NCBI RefSeq assembly: GCF_008085905.1
Contig: NZ_VSFF01000006.1
Span: 62,001-126,000, forward strand
DNA length: 64,000 nucleotides
Direction: 5' to 3'
Source: Actinomadura syzygii
GTDB taxonomy: Bacteria > Actinomycetota > Actinomycetes > Streptosporangiales > Streptosporangiaceae
Shown: piece after piece, positions 54,704 to 62,584 of the stretch
Layout of the letters: the number at the start of each line of letters is the position of its first letter
Numbering within the stretch: position 1 is the first letter of the stretch
Notes under the pieces: model-generated
Seen by the model: only the letters and a program-made list of their open reading frames with translations
What the model was told of the DNA's origin: nothing
The model's database searches: none
Position numbers and translations under genes: made by a program

Positions 54704-55810
54704 ATGTCACCCGACTGCGTACCGGTGGATTCCAACCTCCCAACGCCGAACTTCACCTTCAACCCCGATGCCCCAGGTGCGTGCATCGCCGGGGTGAGAC
54801 CGTATCGGATCGGCTCCTATCGGCTGGAAGCGGAGCAGGAATCCGGCAAGTTCATCGTCCACAACTACGGCCATGGCGGCGCCGGAATCACATTGAGCTG
54901 GGGCTGTGCCAATAGGGTGAAGGAGATCGTCCAGAGCCATATCGGCGCGTCTCACGGGGCGGAGGTCGCGGTGCTCGGCGCCGGTGTCATGGGGCTGACC
55001 GCGGCGACGCTGCTCCTCGACCTCGGCCTCCGGGTCAAGATCTATTCGGATCGTGCCGTCAAGGAGACGACGTCGTACAAGGCGGGCGGCCAGTGGGCTG
55101 TGTCCGTCGTCGCGTTCGCCGGAAAAGAGAACGAACTCAAGGATATTCTCAAAAACTCCTATAGGACCTTCACAAGCGAAATCGGAATGGGTTTCGGCGT
55201 CGTCGAACGGCCCAACTACACATCGTCCCTCTCGGAGAACCTCGAGGCGGTGATGACGCTCGTGCCCAATCTCCTGCCTGACCGCGTCCGGTTGTGCCGC
55301 CTGCCGTTCGAGGGGCACACCCAGCCCGGATACCTGTACCAGACGCTGCTGGTCGAGCCGCCGGCCTTCCTGAGCAAACTAGAAAAAGATCTGAACAACC
55401 GCGGTGTCACGGTCACTCACCGGGAGTTCACCAGTAGTTCGCAGATCCTCACGACACTGACACAGAAGATCATCATCAACTGCACCGGGTTCGGCTCAAG
55501 AAAACTCTGGAACGACGCGAAACTGGTTCCCATCAAGGGTCAGCTCGCCATGCTTCCTCCGCAGCCACAGCTGAAGTATCTCTACGGCCAGAACGGCTAC
55601 ATGTTCCCACGCTCCGACCATGTCGTCATCGGCGGCACCTTCGAGAGCTGCGTGAACAACGAGACGCCGGACAAGGCGAAGGTCAAGAGCCTCGTCACTC
55701 ACATCGCTTCACTGTTCGGCCATGCGCCGCTGAGGCCGAAGCCCGACTTCCACATCCACCATCCGGGAAACATGCCCATGGTCGATCCGGAGATATCGAG
55801 CAATACCTAA
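54704..55810 (+). CDS. D-amino-acid-oxidase-like flavoprotein with permuted order
   Basis: 368 residues. Residues 26-70 ([37 protein letters not shown]) are the segment that ends ordinary D-amino acid oxidases, but here they precede the Rossmann FAD-binding motif [20 protein letters not shown] (GxGxxG 92-97). The middle continues with [20 protein letters not shown] and [11 protein letters not shown], and the protein ends where the canonical C-terminal segment would otherwise be. Expected reaction: oxidative deamination of a D-amino acid or related amine with O2. Second gene, 47 bp after the BBE-like gene. Confidence 0.82.
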   Translation: MSPDCVPVDSNLPTPNFTFNPDAPGACIAGVRPYRIGSYRLEAEQESGKFIVHNYGHGGAGITLSWGCANRVKEIVQSHIGASHGAEVAVLGAGVMGLTAATLLLDLGLRVKIYSDRAVKETTSYKAGGQWAVSVVAFAGKENELKDILKNSYRTFTSEIGMGFGVVERPNYTSSLSENLEAVMTLVPNLLPDRVRLCRLPFEGHTQPGYLYQTLLVEPPAFLSKLEKDLNNRGVTVTHREFTSSSQILTTLTQKIIINCTGFGSRKLWNDAKLVPIKGQLAMLPPQPQLKYLYGQNGYMFPRSDHVVIGGTFESCVNNETPDKAKVKSLVTHIASLFGHAPLRPKPDFHIHHPGNMPMVDPEISSNT

Positions 55811-55830
55811 TTCTGCACTGGAGCGCGACC

Positions 55831-57453
55831 ATGGCCTTCACCGTCGTCGACTACATCATGACGCGGCTGCGTGAACAGCATGTCGACACGCTGTTCGGCG
55901 TTCCGGCCGCCACGTGCGCGGAGCTGTTCGACAAGGCGTCCTCCCACGGCGTCGATCCCGTCGTGACGGCGAGCGACCTCGAAGCCGGTTACGCCGCCGA
56001 CGGGTACGCGCGGGCGAAGGGCCTCGCCGCGGTCGCGGTCGGCTACGGCGTGGGCACGCTGAGCATGATCAACGCGATCGCGGGCGCCCATGTCGAGCGC
56101 AGTCCGGTCATCGTCCTCAACGGCGGTCCGACCGTCGAGAACCTCAACAACCTGAAGAACTTCGACGTTCTGTTCTCGCACTCGACCGGCCGACCCGACA
56201 CGGACCTGAACGCCTACGAACTCATCACCGAGAGCGCCGTCCGCGTCGACCGGGCCGCCGACGTGCCGGCCGCGGTCGACCGGGCGATCACAACGGCGAT
56301 CAAAAGGAAGCGGCCGGTCTATGTCGAGATCAGTAAGAGCGTCTGGAACCAGGGCTGCCCGATGCCGACCGGACGGCTGTCACCAACCAATCCACCTGCG
56401 GGCACGGAAAAGGAACTCGCGACCAAGATCGTCGGGCTGATCCGCGCCGCGAACAAGCCGCTCATTCTGGTCGGTACCGAGATCCAGCGGTATGGGCTCG
56501 CCGACAAGGTCGCCGACCTGATCAGCAAGCTCGGTGTGCGCTGGTCGTCCACCTTGCTCGCCAAGTCGACGCTCGCCGAAAAGGGCAAGGGGTGGGTCGG
56601 GGTCTACCATCCGCCGCATTCGACGCCCGTCGCCAAGGAGGCCGTCGAGCAGGCGGATCTGCTCGTGATGCTCGGCTGCGTCTTCCCCAACGGCTACGCG
56701 CGGCTGGTGACCGGGAACAACGGTCGCATCGTCTCGGCCTACGACGGCAAGGTGAAGATCAAGGGCGGGCCCAAGCAGAACGCCGAGATCGGCGCTCTTG
56801 TGACGGAGCTCGTCGCCGCGGCCGCGACGGCGCCGCCCGGATCCGCACCCGCTGGCGTAATTCCGGCCCCGCCCCCGCCGGCCACGGGCGCACTGACCTA
56901 TCGGCAGGTTTTCCAGCGCGTCGGCGCCGCATTGGACGATTCCTGGATCGTCGTCCCCGACACGTTCCTCGGCGATTTCGCCGCGGCAGACCTGCCGGTG
57001 AAAGGCCGCGACGCTTTCATTTGCGGCGCCGTGTGGGCCTCGATCGGGCACTCGGTCGCCGCCGCTGTCGGCATATCGTTCGGTTCTGGCCGACGCCCGC
57101 TGGTCATCTGCGGTGACGGTGGTTTCCAGATGACGGCGCAGGCGCTCTCCACGATGGCGCGATACGGACGCGACCCGGTCGTCGTCCTGATCGATAACGG
57201 CATCTACGCCTACGAACAATTCCTGATCGACCCCGCGTACTTCTCCAACGCGGGCGCGCAACCGAAGCCCTACGTCGTCCTCAACCATTGGGACTTCACC
57301 AAGCTCGCGAACAGTCTCGGCGTCCGGTCCGCCACGTCGGTCGATACGGCGCGGGCGTTCGACGACGCGCTCGCCGCCGCGAAGACATCGAACGCCCCTG
57401 CTCTGATCGTCGCCAAAGTCAACCCGCACGACCTGCCGATAGAGCTCTCTTGA
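55831..57453 (+). CDS. ThDP-dependent decarboxylase/lyase
   Basis: 540 residues. Pyrimidine-binding domain at the N-terminus (VDYIMTRLREQHVDTLFGVP, LEAGYAADGYARAKGLAAVA), central domain (NKPLILVGTEIQRYGL) and PP domain with the GDG...N motif GDGGFQMTAQ...LIDN. At the catalytic Glu position (NELNAxYAADGYAR in relatives) the text is SDLEAGYAADGYAR, so Asp49 takes its place. Related to pyruvate/indolepyruvate/phenylpyruvate decarboxylases. Likely acts on a 2-keto acid, which the amino-acid oxidase could supply. Last gene of the cassette (20 bp spacing). Confidence 0.88.
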   Translation: MAFTVVDYIMTRLREQHVDTLFGVPAATCAELFDKASSHGVDPVVTASDLEAGYAADGYARAKGLAAVAVGYGVGTLSMINAIAGAHVERSPVIVLNGGPTVENLNNLKNFDVLFSHSTGRPDTDLNAYELITESAVRVDRAADVPAAVDRAITTAIKRKRPVYVEISKSVWNQGCPMPTGRLSPTNPPAGTEKELATKIVGLIRAANKPLILVGTEIQRYGLADKVADLISKLGVRWSSTLLAKSTLAEKGKGWVGVYHPPHSTPVAKEAVEQADLLVMLGCVFPNGYARLVTGNNGRIVSAYDGKVKIKGGPKQNAEIGALVTELVAAAATAPPGSAPAGVIPAPPPPATGALTYRQVFQRVGAALDDSWIVVPDTFLGDFAAADLPVKGRDAFICGAVWASIGHSVAAAVGISFGSGRRPLVICGDGGFQMTAQALSTMARYGRDPVVVLIDNGIYAYEQFLIDPAYFSNAGAQPKPYVVLNHWDFTKLANSLGVRSATSVDTARAFDDALAAAKTSNAPALIVAKVNPHDLPIELS

Positions 57454-57462
57454 TACCCCGGT

Positions 57463-58431
57463 CTACAGGTGGTGGCGGAGGACGAGGTCGGCGGGATAAG
57501 GGTCAAGGTAGGTCTGCTGGGCCAGATAGTCGAGATCTTCGCCTTCGGCGTGGTGGCGTAGGAGGGTGATGGGGATGCTGAGGGGCGCCCGTCCCTGCCG
57601 GTAGGTTTCGATGGCGTTCAGAATGTCGTGCCGACGGCTGTCGTTCAGGTGCTCGCTCAGAATTCCGAGGATGTGCTGGAGCGCGTTGACATGCCGACCA
57701 CGCTTCGGACGGATGGCGAACGCTTCGTTGAAATAGCGACGGTAGTCGGTTTCCAGGACGTCGCGCGGACGGGTGCCCGCTTCGGCGACGATCCGTCCCA
57801 GCACCCGATAAATGGACGGGTCGTGCGCCAATAGCTGCTGTTTGTGGCGGCTGTGGAAGGCGACGAGATCGCTGGGCCGCCAGTCGGCGGAGAAGAGGGT
57901 GCGGAGCCGGGCGTGAGCGAAGACGCGTTCGATGAAGTTCTCCCGGAGGACGGGATCGTGGAGCCGTCCGTCCTCTTCGGTGGGCAGGTCCGGGAGGGCC
58001 CGGGTGACGAGGTCGGCGAACACGCCGCGACCACGCCGGTCCACCGGCTGGCCGTCGGTGCGTTCACCGGGAAGTCCGGAGGCGTAGCGCGGCAGGCTCG
58101 TCAGACCGCAGCTCGGCGAGCGTGACTTGAGCACGTATCCGTCGAGGTCGGTGAGATCGGGGATGCGAGTTTCGGCCAGGGCCGTCATCGCCTCGGTGTG
58201 GTCGGCGGCGCCGTCCTTGGTGATGATGCGTCCGCCGGTGTGCAGTCTCAGCGTGGGTCGGGGCGTGCCCAGTCCAATCTCCATCTCCGGGCAGACCGGC
58301 ACCCAGTCGACGTGCGGCGCGAGCAGGTCGGTGAGGAACCGGTCGCGGCTGTGCCCGCCGTTGTACCGGACGGGCGCGCCGAGCAGGCAGCTCGACACCG
58401 CGAGCCGGGGACGCGGATGCTCGGTGGTCAC
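57463..58431 (-). CDS. DUF523-DUF1722 fusion protein
   Basis: 322 residues from a GTG overlapping the sigma factor's stop (GTGA). Residues 1-150 are DUF523 (LAVSSCLLGAPVRYNGGHSR, WVPVCPEMEIGLGTPRPTLR, LKSRSPSCGLTSLPRY), with several conserved Cys; the rest is DUF1722/YbgA (FAHARLRTLFSADWRPSDLV, FHSRHKQQLLAHDPSIYRVL). The fusion often lies beside photolyase or light-regulated genes. Biochemical role not established. Co-transcribed with the ECF sigma factor. Confidence 0.88.
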   Translation of the reverse strand: MTTEHPRPRLAVSSCLLGAPVRYNGGHSRDRFLTDLLAPHVDWVPVCPEMEIGLGTPRPTLRLHTGGRIITKDGAADHTEAMTALAETRIPDLTDLDGYVLKSRSPSCGLTSLPRYASGLPGERTDGQPVDRRGRGVFADLVTRALPDLPTEEDGRLHDPVLRENFIERVFAHARLRTLFSADWRPSDLVAFHSRHKQQLLAHDPSIYRVLGRIVAEAGTRPRDVLETDYRRYFNEAFAIRPKRGRHVNALQHILGILSEHLNDSRRHDILNAIETYRQGRAPLSIPITLLRHHAEGEDLDYLAQQTYLDPYPADLVLRHHL

Positions 58432-58934
58432 AGCAGGTCCCTCATCCGGTGCAGCCCGCGGGCGGTGCGCGCCTTGACGGTGCCGAGCGGGACGGCCAGC
58501 CGATCGGCGATCTCCCGCTGGGTCAGCTGCCCGTAGTGGGCCAGCATGATGGCCTGCCGCTGCGGGGCGGGCAAACCGGCCAGCGCCTTTCGGACGTCGC
58601 ACGCGGTGTCCACGGCTGTGGTGTTGTCGGGCACCCTGGCGGCGTCCTCCAACGGCACGGCTCTGCGGGAGTGGCGCGTCTCGGCGCGCAGCTGGTCGAT
58701 GGCGCGTTTCCGGGCGATGGCCAGGACCCAGGGCTCCAGCCCGCGTGCCGGGTCGAAGCGTCGCCGCGACCGCCAGACCTCCAGGAAGACGAGCTGGACG
58801 ACGTCGTCCACGGCGTGCCCGGGCACCAGCCGGACGACATGGCGGCGGACCAGGGGACCGAGAACGGCGTAGCACTCCTCCAGTGCCGTCTCGTCGCCTT
58901 GGCTGAGTCGCTGTCCGAGCGTCATGAGGCACAT
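58428..58934 (-). CDS. ECF sigma factor (LitS-like by context)
   Basis: 168 residues. Region 2 with HAVDDVVQLVFLEVWRSRRR and region 4 with LAGLPAPQRQAIMLAHYGQL, TQREIADRLAVPLGTVKART are clear. No anti-sigma gene is adjacent. The pairing with a LitR-like B12 regulator upstream and DUF523-DUF1722 downstream matches the light-responsive LitR/LitS arrangement of streptomycetes; identity as LitS is inference. ATG at 58934 or 58925; 96 bp separate it from the LitR-like stop. Confidence 0.88.
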   Translation of the reverse strand: MCLMTLGQRLSQGDETALEECYAVLGPLVRRHVVRLVPGHAVDDVVQLVFLEVWRSRRRFDPARGLEPWVLAIARKRAIDQLRAETRHSRRAVPLEDAARVPDNTTAVDTACDVRKALAGLPAPQRQAIMLAHYGQLTQREIADRLAVPLGTVKARTARGLHRMRDLL

Positions 58935-59030
58935 CTGCCCCGCGAAAAGCGCTTCAAAACTTGTTCATAGTCGATTCGGTGGTTCGAGGCGGCCTCGGCA
59001 CCGCACCGACAGAGGATTTCTTTCCGCAGG

Positions 59031-59951
59031 TCAGGGTCGCGTGAGCGCGGATCTGATCTCGGTGACCGCCTCGGGGAGGGCGGTCACGAGCCGGGCGGTG
59101 GACGGAAGCCGGTCACGGTTCCACCCCGGTCCGCCGACCAGCAGGCGCACCACCGGTCGAGAGCCCGGCAGCCCGTCCAGCCAGCCGGGGTCGCCGGTCC
59201 GGGCGGTCTGCGACCAGACGAGGACGGCGTTCGGCCCGGTCCGCCGGATCGCGGCTGCCAGCGCTGGCGCCGGGACTCGCGCGCCGAGCAGGACGGCCGC
59301 GACACCGGTCTCCGCCAGCGCGGCGGCCAGCGCGTACACCGGCAGGCTGTGCTGTTCCTCCGGCGCGCAGGCCAGCAGCACCGGACGCGGGTTCAACGGC
59401 TCCGCGGGCGGCGCGACCTCCGCCAGGCAGCCGAGCAGGACCGTCGACAGCAGGTGCTCGACCTCCACGCAGTCCCCGGACGCCGCGTACTTGCGACCTA
59501 TCCCCGTCAGGACCGGGACGATCAGACCGTCCCACGCCTCCGCGACCCCGGCTCGCGCGATCGCCGTCCGGATCAGCCGGGCCATCGCCGGCGCGTCCAG
59601 GGCCATCGCCGCCCGGGCGAGACCTCGCGCTTCCGCCGGATCCGACCCGGTGGACGGTTCATCCAGTGGGATCCGGTTGCCTCCGGCGCCATGCCCGCGG
59701 GGAGACGGCGGTGCGCCGGGCGGCTCGTTCAACGCGGCCCGCGCAGCCTCCGCCGGAGGAGCGCCCGCGATGATCGACCGCTGCATCGCCTCCAGCCGCG
59801 CGAGGTCGGCGGGCGTGTACCGGCGGTGGCCACCGGGGCTGCGCCCGCTGGGGCCGATGCCGTACCGGCGGTCCCAGGTGCGCAGCGTGGCGGCCGCCAC
59901 GCCCAGGCGCCGCGCCACCGCGCCCACACCCAGCCCCGGCTCCCGATCCAT
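59031..59951 (-). CDS. MerR-type regulator with B12-binding domain (LitR/CarH-like)
   Basis: 306 residues from an ATG with AGGAG upstream. MerR HTH at the N-terminus (VGAVARRLGVAAATLRTWDR, RYGIGPSGRSPGGHRRYTPA). A four-helix cap contains KYAASGDCVEVEHLLS: the CarH W-x9-EH motif is present with Tyr in place of Trp. The B12 domain has ACAPEEQHSLP, with the axial His near 200 (ExHxxP instead of DxHxxG). In this family adenosylcobalamin binding makes a dark repressor that light inactivates. It probably controls the sigma factor and its own promoter. Confidence 0.85.
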   Translation of the reverse strand: MDREPGLGVGAVARRLGVAAATLRTWDRRYGIGPSGRSPGGHRRYTPADLARLEAMQRSIIAGAPPAEAARAALNEPPGAPPSPRGHGAGGNRIPLDEPSTGSDPAEARGLARAAMALDAPAMARLIRTAIARAGVAEAWDGLIVPVLTGIGRKYAASGDCVEVEHLLSTVLLGCLAEVAPPAEPLNPRPVLLACAPEEQHSLPVYALAAALAETGVAAVLLGARVPAPALAAAIRRTGPNAVLVWSQTARTGDPGWLDGLPGSRPVVRLLVGGPGWNRDRLPSTARLVTALPEAVTEIRSALTRP

Positions 59952-60583
59952 TGCCTGCTCCTGCGTTCCGCTCTCCGCGCCGCCGTCCCGACCGCACAGC
60001 GTACGATCCCCCAATCTTCGCCGGAACCGTCCCTCCCGGTTGCACTTCCAGAGACGTGCCAAGCACAGGCACTCCTCTGGCGTAGCCGTTCATGGGACCC
60101 ACCGGTGGAGACCGGATGTGATCGACGAAATCCGGAGGCGGGTGCTTCGCAAAAGCTGGGCTGGAAAATTGCGAAAGTCGCGTCGCCGGGTTCGGCTCTG
60201 ATCTCCCCGAGTCTCGCACGGTACAGAGTCAGCGCTCGATCTTTCGAGTGACCTTATTGGCGAGCTATCGCTGCTTCGGTCGTAGCCGATGCGCGTTGGA
60301 GTGGGCGCGATTCGAGCCCGGCCGCAGGGGCGCGGTAGGGCTCACCTGCGGGACAGAGTGGCGTGTTACGCGCCTGGCCAGGCCACTATAACTCCAGCGC
60401 TATGTCACGCACGGTAGTGACATATTTACGATGGGCCAGCATTGGAGGTGCACGGAACGCAGAAGATCAGACCGCTCTCGGGGGTTCATGGTCGTTGAGG
60501 GCGACGAGTAGCCAGCCGGACTTCGTTCTAGACGCGAAACATATTCATTCGATTCATCGTCGACTCTCTCTCGGGAGGATGAA
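59952..60583. promoter_or_regulatory. Divergent intergenic region between the LitR-like gene and the RiPP-type cluster
   Basis: About 630 bp without a supported gene. Promoters for both sides must be here. A palindrome CCTGGCCAGG followed by CACTATAACT (about 60373-60392) may be a promoter of the leader-peptide gene. No tandem CarH-type boxes were recognised. The right end carries the good ribosome-binding site TCGGGAGG of the peptide gene. Confidence 0.4.
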
Positions 60584-60766
60584 ATGCGGAGCGACAACAC
60601 AGAGAACGCCGAGGGCCTTGCCCGTTCGGATCCGGAGGCGTCCGCCGGGGAGGCGGCCGTGGACGACGGCATCGACGCGGATGCCGACGACCTGGACGAT
60701 CTGGATGATCTCGACTTCGATCTCGAAGAGGTCGAGGACAAGATCGCTCCGCTGGCGCTGGCCTGA
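60584..60766 (+). CDS. Acidic leader-like peptide without a Ser/Thr/Cys core
   Basis: 60 residues from an ATG with CGGGAGG upstream. The centre is a run of acidic repeats (DADADDLDDLDDLDFDLEEV), as in thiopeptide, FxLD-type and PEARL substrate leaders. The C-terminus is EDKIAPLALA and then stop; no Ser, Thr or Cys follows, so there is no residue for dehydration or cyclisation. Either the core has been lost, or the peptide serves as a scaffold to which a PEARL-type enzyme adds amino acids at the C-terminal Ala. The TPR gene follows after 12 bp and the LanB-like gene after it. Confidence 0.75.
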   Translation: MRSDNTENAEGLARSDPEASAGEAAVDDGIDADADDLDDLDDLDFDLEEVEDKIAPLALA

Positions 60767-60778
60767 GAGGCGGCGGAG

Positions 60779-62584
60779 ATGGTCCGTGCCGGATATGGGA
60801 TCTCGCGTTCGGTCGGAGTCGAGGTCGACGTCAACGTCGGGCCCGCCGCGGCGTACGAGGGGCTGCGCAGGGCGTTGGACGCGCTGAGGGAGGCAGGCGC
60901 GACCTTCGACCACATCGAGGCCGTGCGGGGCCCGGAGTGGGCCGAGCTGTTCCCCGGGGCGGCAGGCGGCACGGACCGTCCCTCGCTCACCGAGATCGCG
61001 CTGGCTCCGTCGGAGCGGAGGCTGCATCGGGAGTCCGAGCAGGTGTTCCGGGTCCTCTCCACGGCGGCCGCGGCGTTGTGCGGCGGATGCTCCCAGGTGG
61101 GACGGCCGCTGGTGCTGCACGGCGTCGGCGGCGCCGACCTTCCTTCGCTGCGCGGGTTCATGCGCGCGGCCGAGCACGCCCGGACGGTGCCGGGAGAGAT
61201 CGACGTCGTGGCGCACGCGCCCGAGCAGGTGCGCGCTCCGCTCGGTCCCGCCGCCGATCTGCGTGCGGAGCGGGCACGGTGCCTGCGGGGCATGGGCCTG
61301 CCGGTGGACGAGGCGGATCTGCGCGCCGTACTTCCCACGTCCGCCGACGTCCCGACGAGCCGCGAGGGTGAGCTGTACGCGCGGGCTGTGGATTCGGAGG
61401 GGAACTCAACGGATCGGCTCGCCGCGGCGCTCGCGTACTGCCGGGCGACCTTCTTCTCGGCGAACTGGGAGGGCTCGGCCGTGGTCGCCTCCGCCGCCCT
61501 GACGCTGGCGGAAGGCTTCCCCGACGCCGGGGTGCCGGGCCTGTTGGAGCAGGCCCGCAACGCCGACGAGCAGCCGGAGGCCATCGAGTTCGAGCCCGGC
61601 TCCCTGGAGACGGCCGCCGACCTGCGCGCCTTCCTGTACAAGGTGCTCGGCGTCCAGGCGACCTTCCGGGGACGGCAGGACGAGGCCCTGACGTACTTCC
61701 GCGCCATGCGCGAAGGGAAAGGGCGGCTTCTACCGGAGTTGCGCGCGCAGTCCCATCTCTATTGCGCGCTCACCTTCTCCAAGCGGCTGGATCGCGTCGA
61801 CGCCGCGATCGGGGAGCTCAGGGACGGGTTCGCCGTCGTCCCGTCCAGGGACGGCGAGCCTGACAGCGTGCGCCGGGAGCGCGGCTGGCTGCACAACCTG
61901 CGCGGCCTGACGCACTTCGCGCGAGGCGAACTGCGCGCGGCGCTCGACCAGGAGAAGCTCGCGCTCGCCTGTGTCGAGGGGCTCGCCGATCCGAGTTCGG
62001 TGCATCTGCGCATCAACCTGCTGTCCAACGTGAGCGTGCTCCAGGAGAAGGCCGGACGGCTTCAACAGGCCGCGCGGACGTGGGATCGGTTCAACCGGGC
62101 GGCGGGTTCGTCCAACACGGCCTTCGTCAAGCACCACGCCTACCGTGCCGCCGGACTCGCCCTGCTGTGCGGCGATCGCGGAACCGCGCTGGAGGAGCTC
62201 GATCGGTCGCTGGTCTGCGCGCAGGAGTTCGGCGACGACTTCCACGAGTGCGAGATCCGGTTGGAGCTCGGCGGGCTGCATGTCGGCGCGGGCGAGAGCG
62301 GGTCGGGCCTCGCCCAGTTCACCGCTGCCGCGGCGGCCGCGGCACGGCTTGGAGATCCGTACCGGATGGCGCTGGCGAAGGCCGGTCAGGCCGTCTGCGT
62401 GAACTCTCCGCCGGGTGAGGAGGTGGCGCGCCTTGCCGTCCTCAGCCTGGCCAATCCGGGGAAGGCGCGGCGCCTGAGCCAGAGCGTTTCGTCGTCCGAC
62501 CAGGACGTCCGGGCGCTGCTGCCCACTCCGCGCACGAAGCTGAACCGGCCCTTCGACCTGGTCAACTTCCAGGAGCGGTCGTGA
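60779..62584 (+). CDS. TPR-repeat protein in the LanB-type cluster
   Basis: 601 residues from an ATG with GGCGGCGGAG upstream. Residues 1-190 form a separate alpha/beta part (ISRSVGVEVDVNVGPAAAYE, LSTAAAALCGGCSQVG). From about 240 there are helical TPR-like units (FLYKVLGVQATFRGRQDEAL, LRGLTHFARGELRAALDQEK, LQEKAGRLQQAARTWDRFNR). TPR proteins of this sort sit beside lantibiotic dehydratase-like genes in some actinomycete clusters and may scaffold peptide or tRNA partners. Its stop overlaps the next start as TGATG. Confidence 0.8.
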   Translation: MVRAGYGISRSVGVEVDVNVGPAAAYEGLRRALDALREAGATFDHIEAVRGPEWAELFPGAAGGTDRPSLTEIALAPSERRLHRESEQVFRVLSTAAAALCGGCSQVGRPLVLHGVGGADLPSLRGFMRAAEHARTVPGEIDVVAHAPEQVRAPLGPAADLRAERARCLRGMGLPVDEADLRAVLPTSADVPTSREGELYARAVDSEGNSTDRLAAALAYCRATFFSANWEGSAVVASAALTLAEGFPDAGVPGLLEQARNADEQPEAIEFEPGSLETAADLRAFLYKVLGVQATFRGRQDEALTYFRAMREGKGRLLPELRAQSHLYCALTFSKRLDRVDAAIGELRDGFAVVPSRDGEPDSVRRERGWLHNLRGLTHFARGELRAALDQEKLALACVEGLADPSSVHLRINLLSNVSVLQEKAGRLQQAARTWDRFNRAAGSSNTAFVKHHAYRAAGLALLCGDRGTALEELDRSLVCAQEFGDDFHECEIRLELGGLHVGAGESGSGLAQFTAAAAAAARLGDPYRMALAKAGQAVCVNSPPGEEVARLAVLSLANPGKARRLSQSVSSSDQDVRALLPTPRTKLNRPFDLVNFQERS

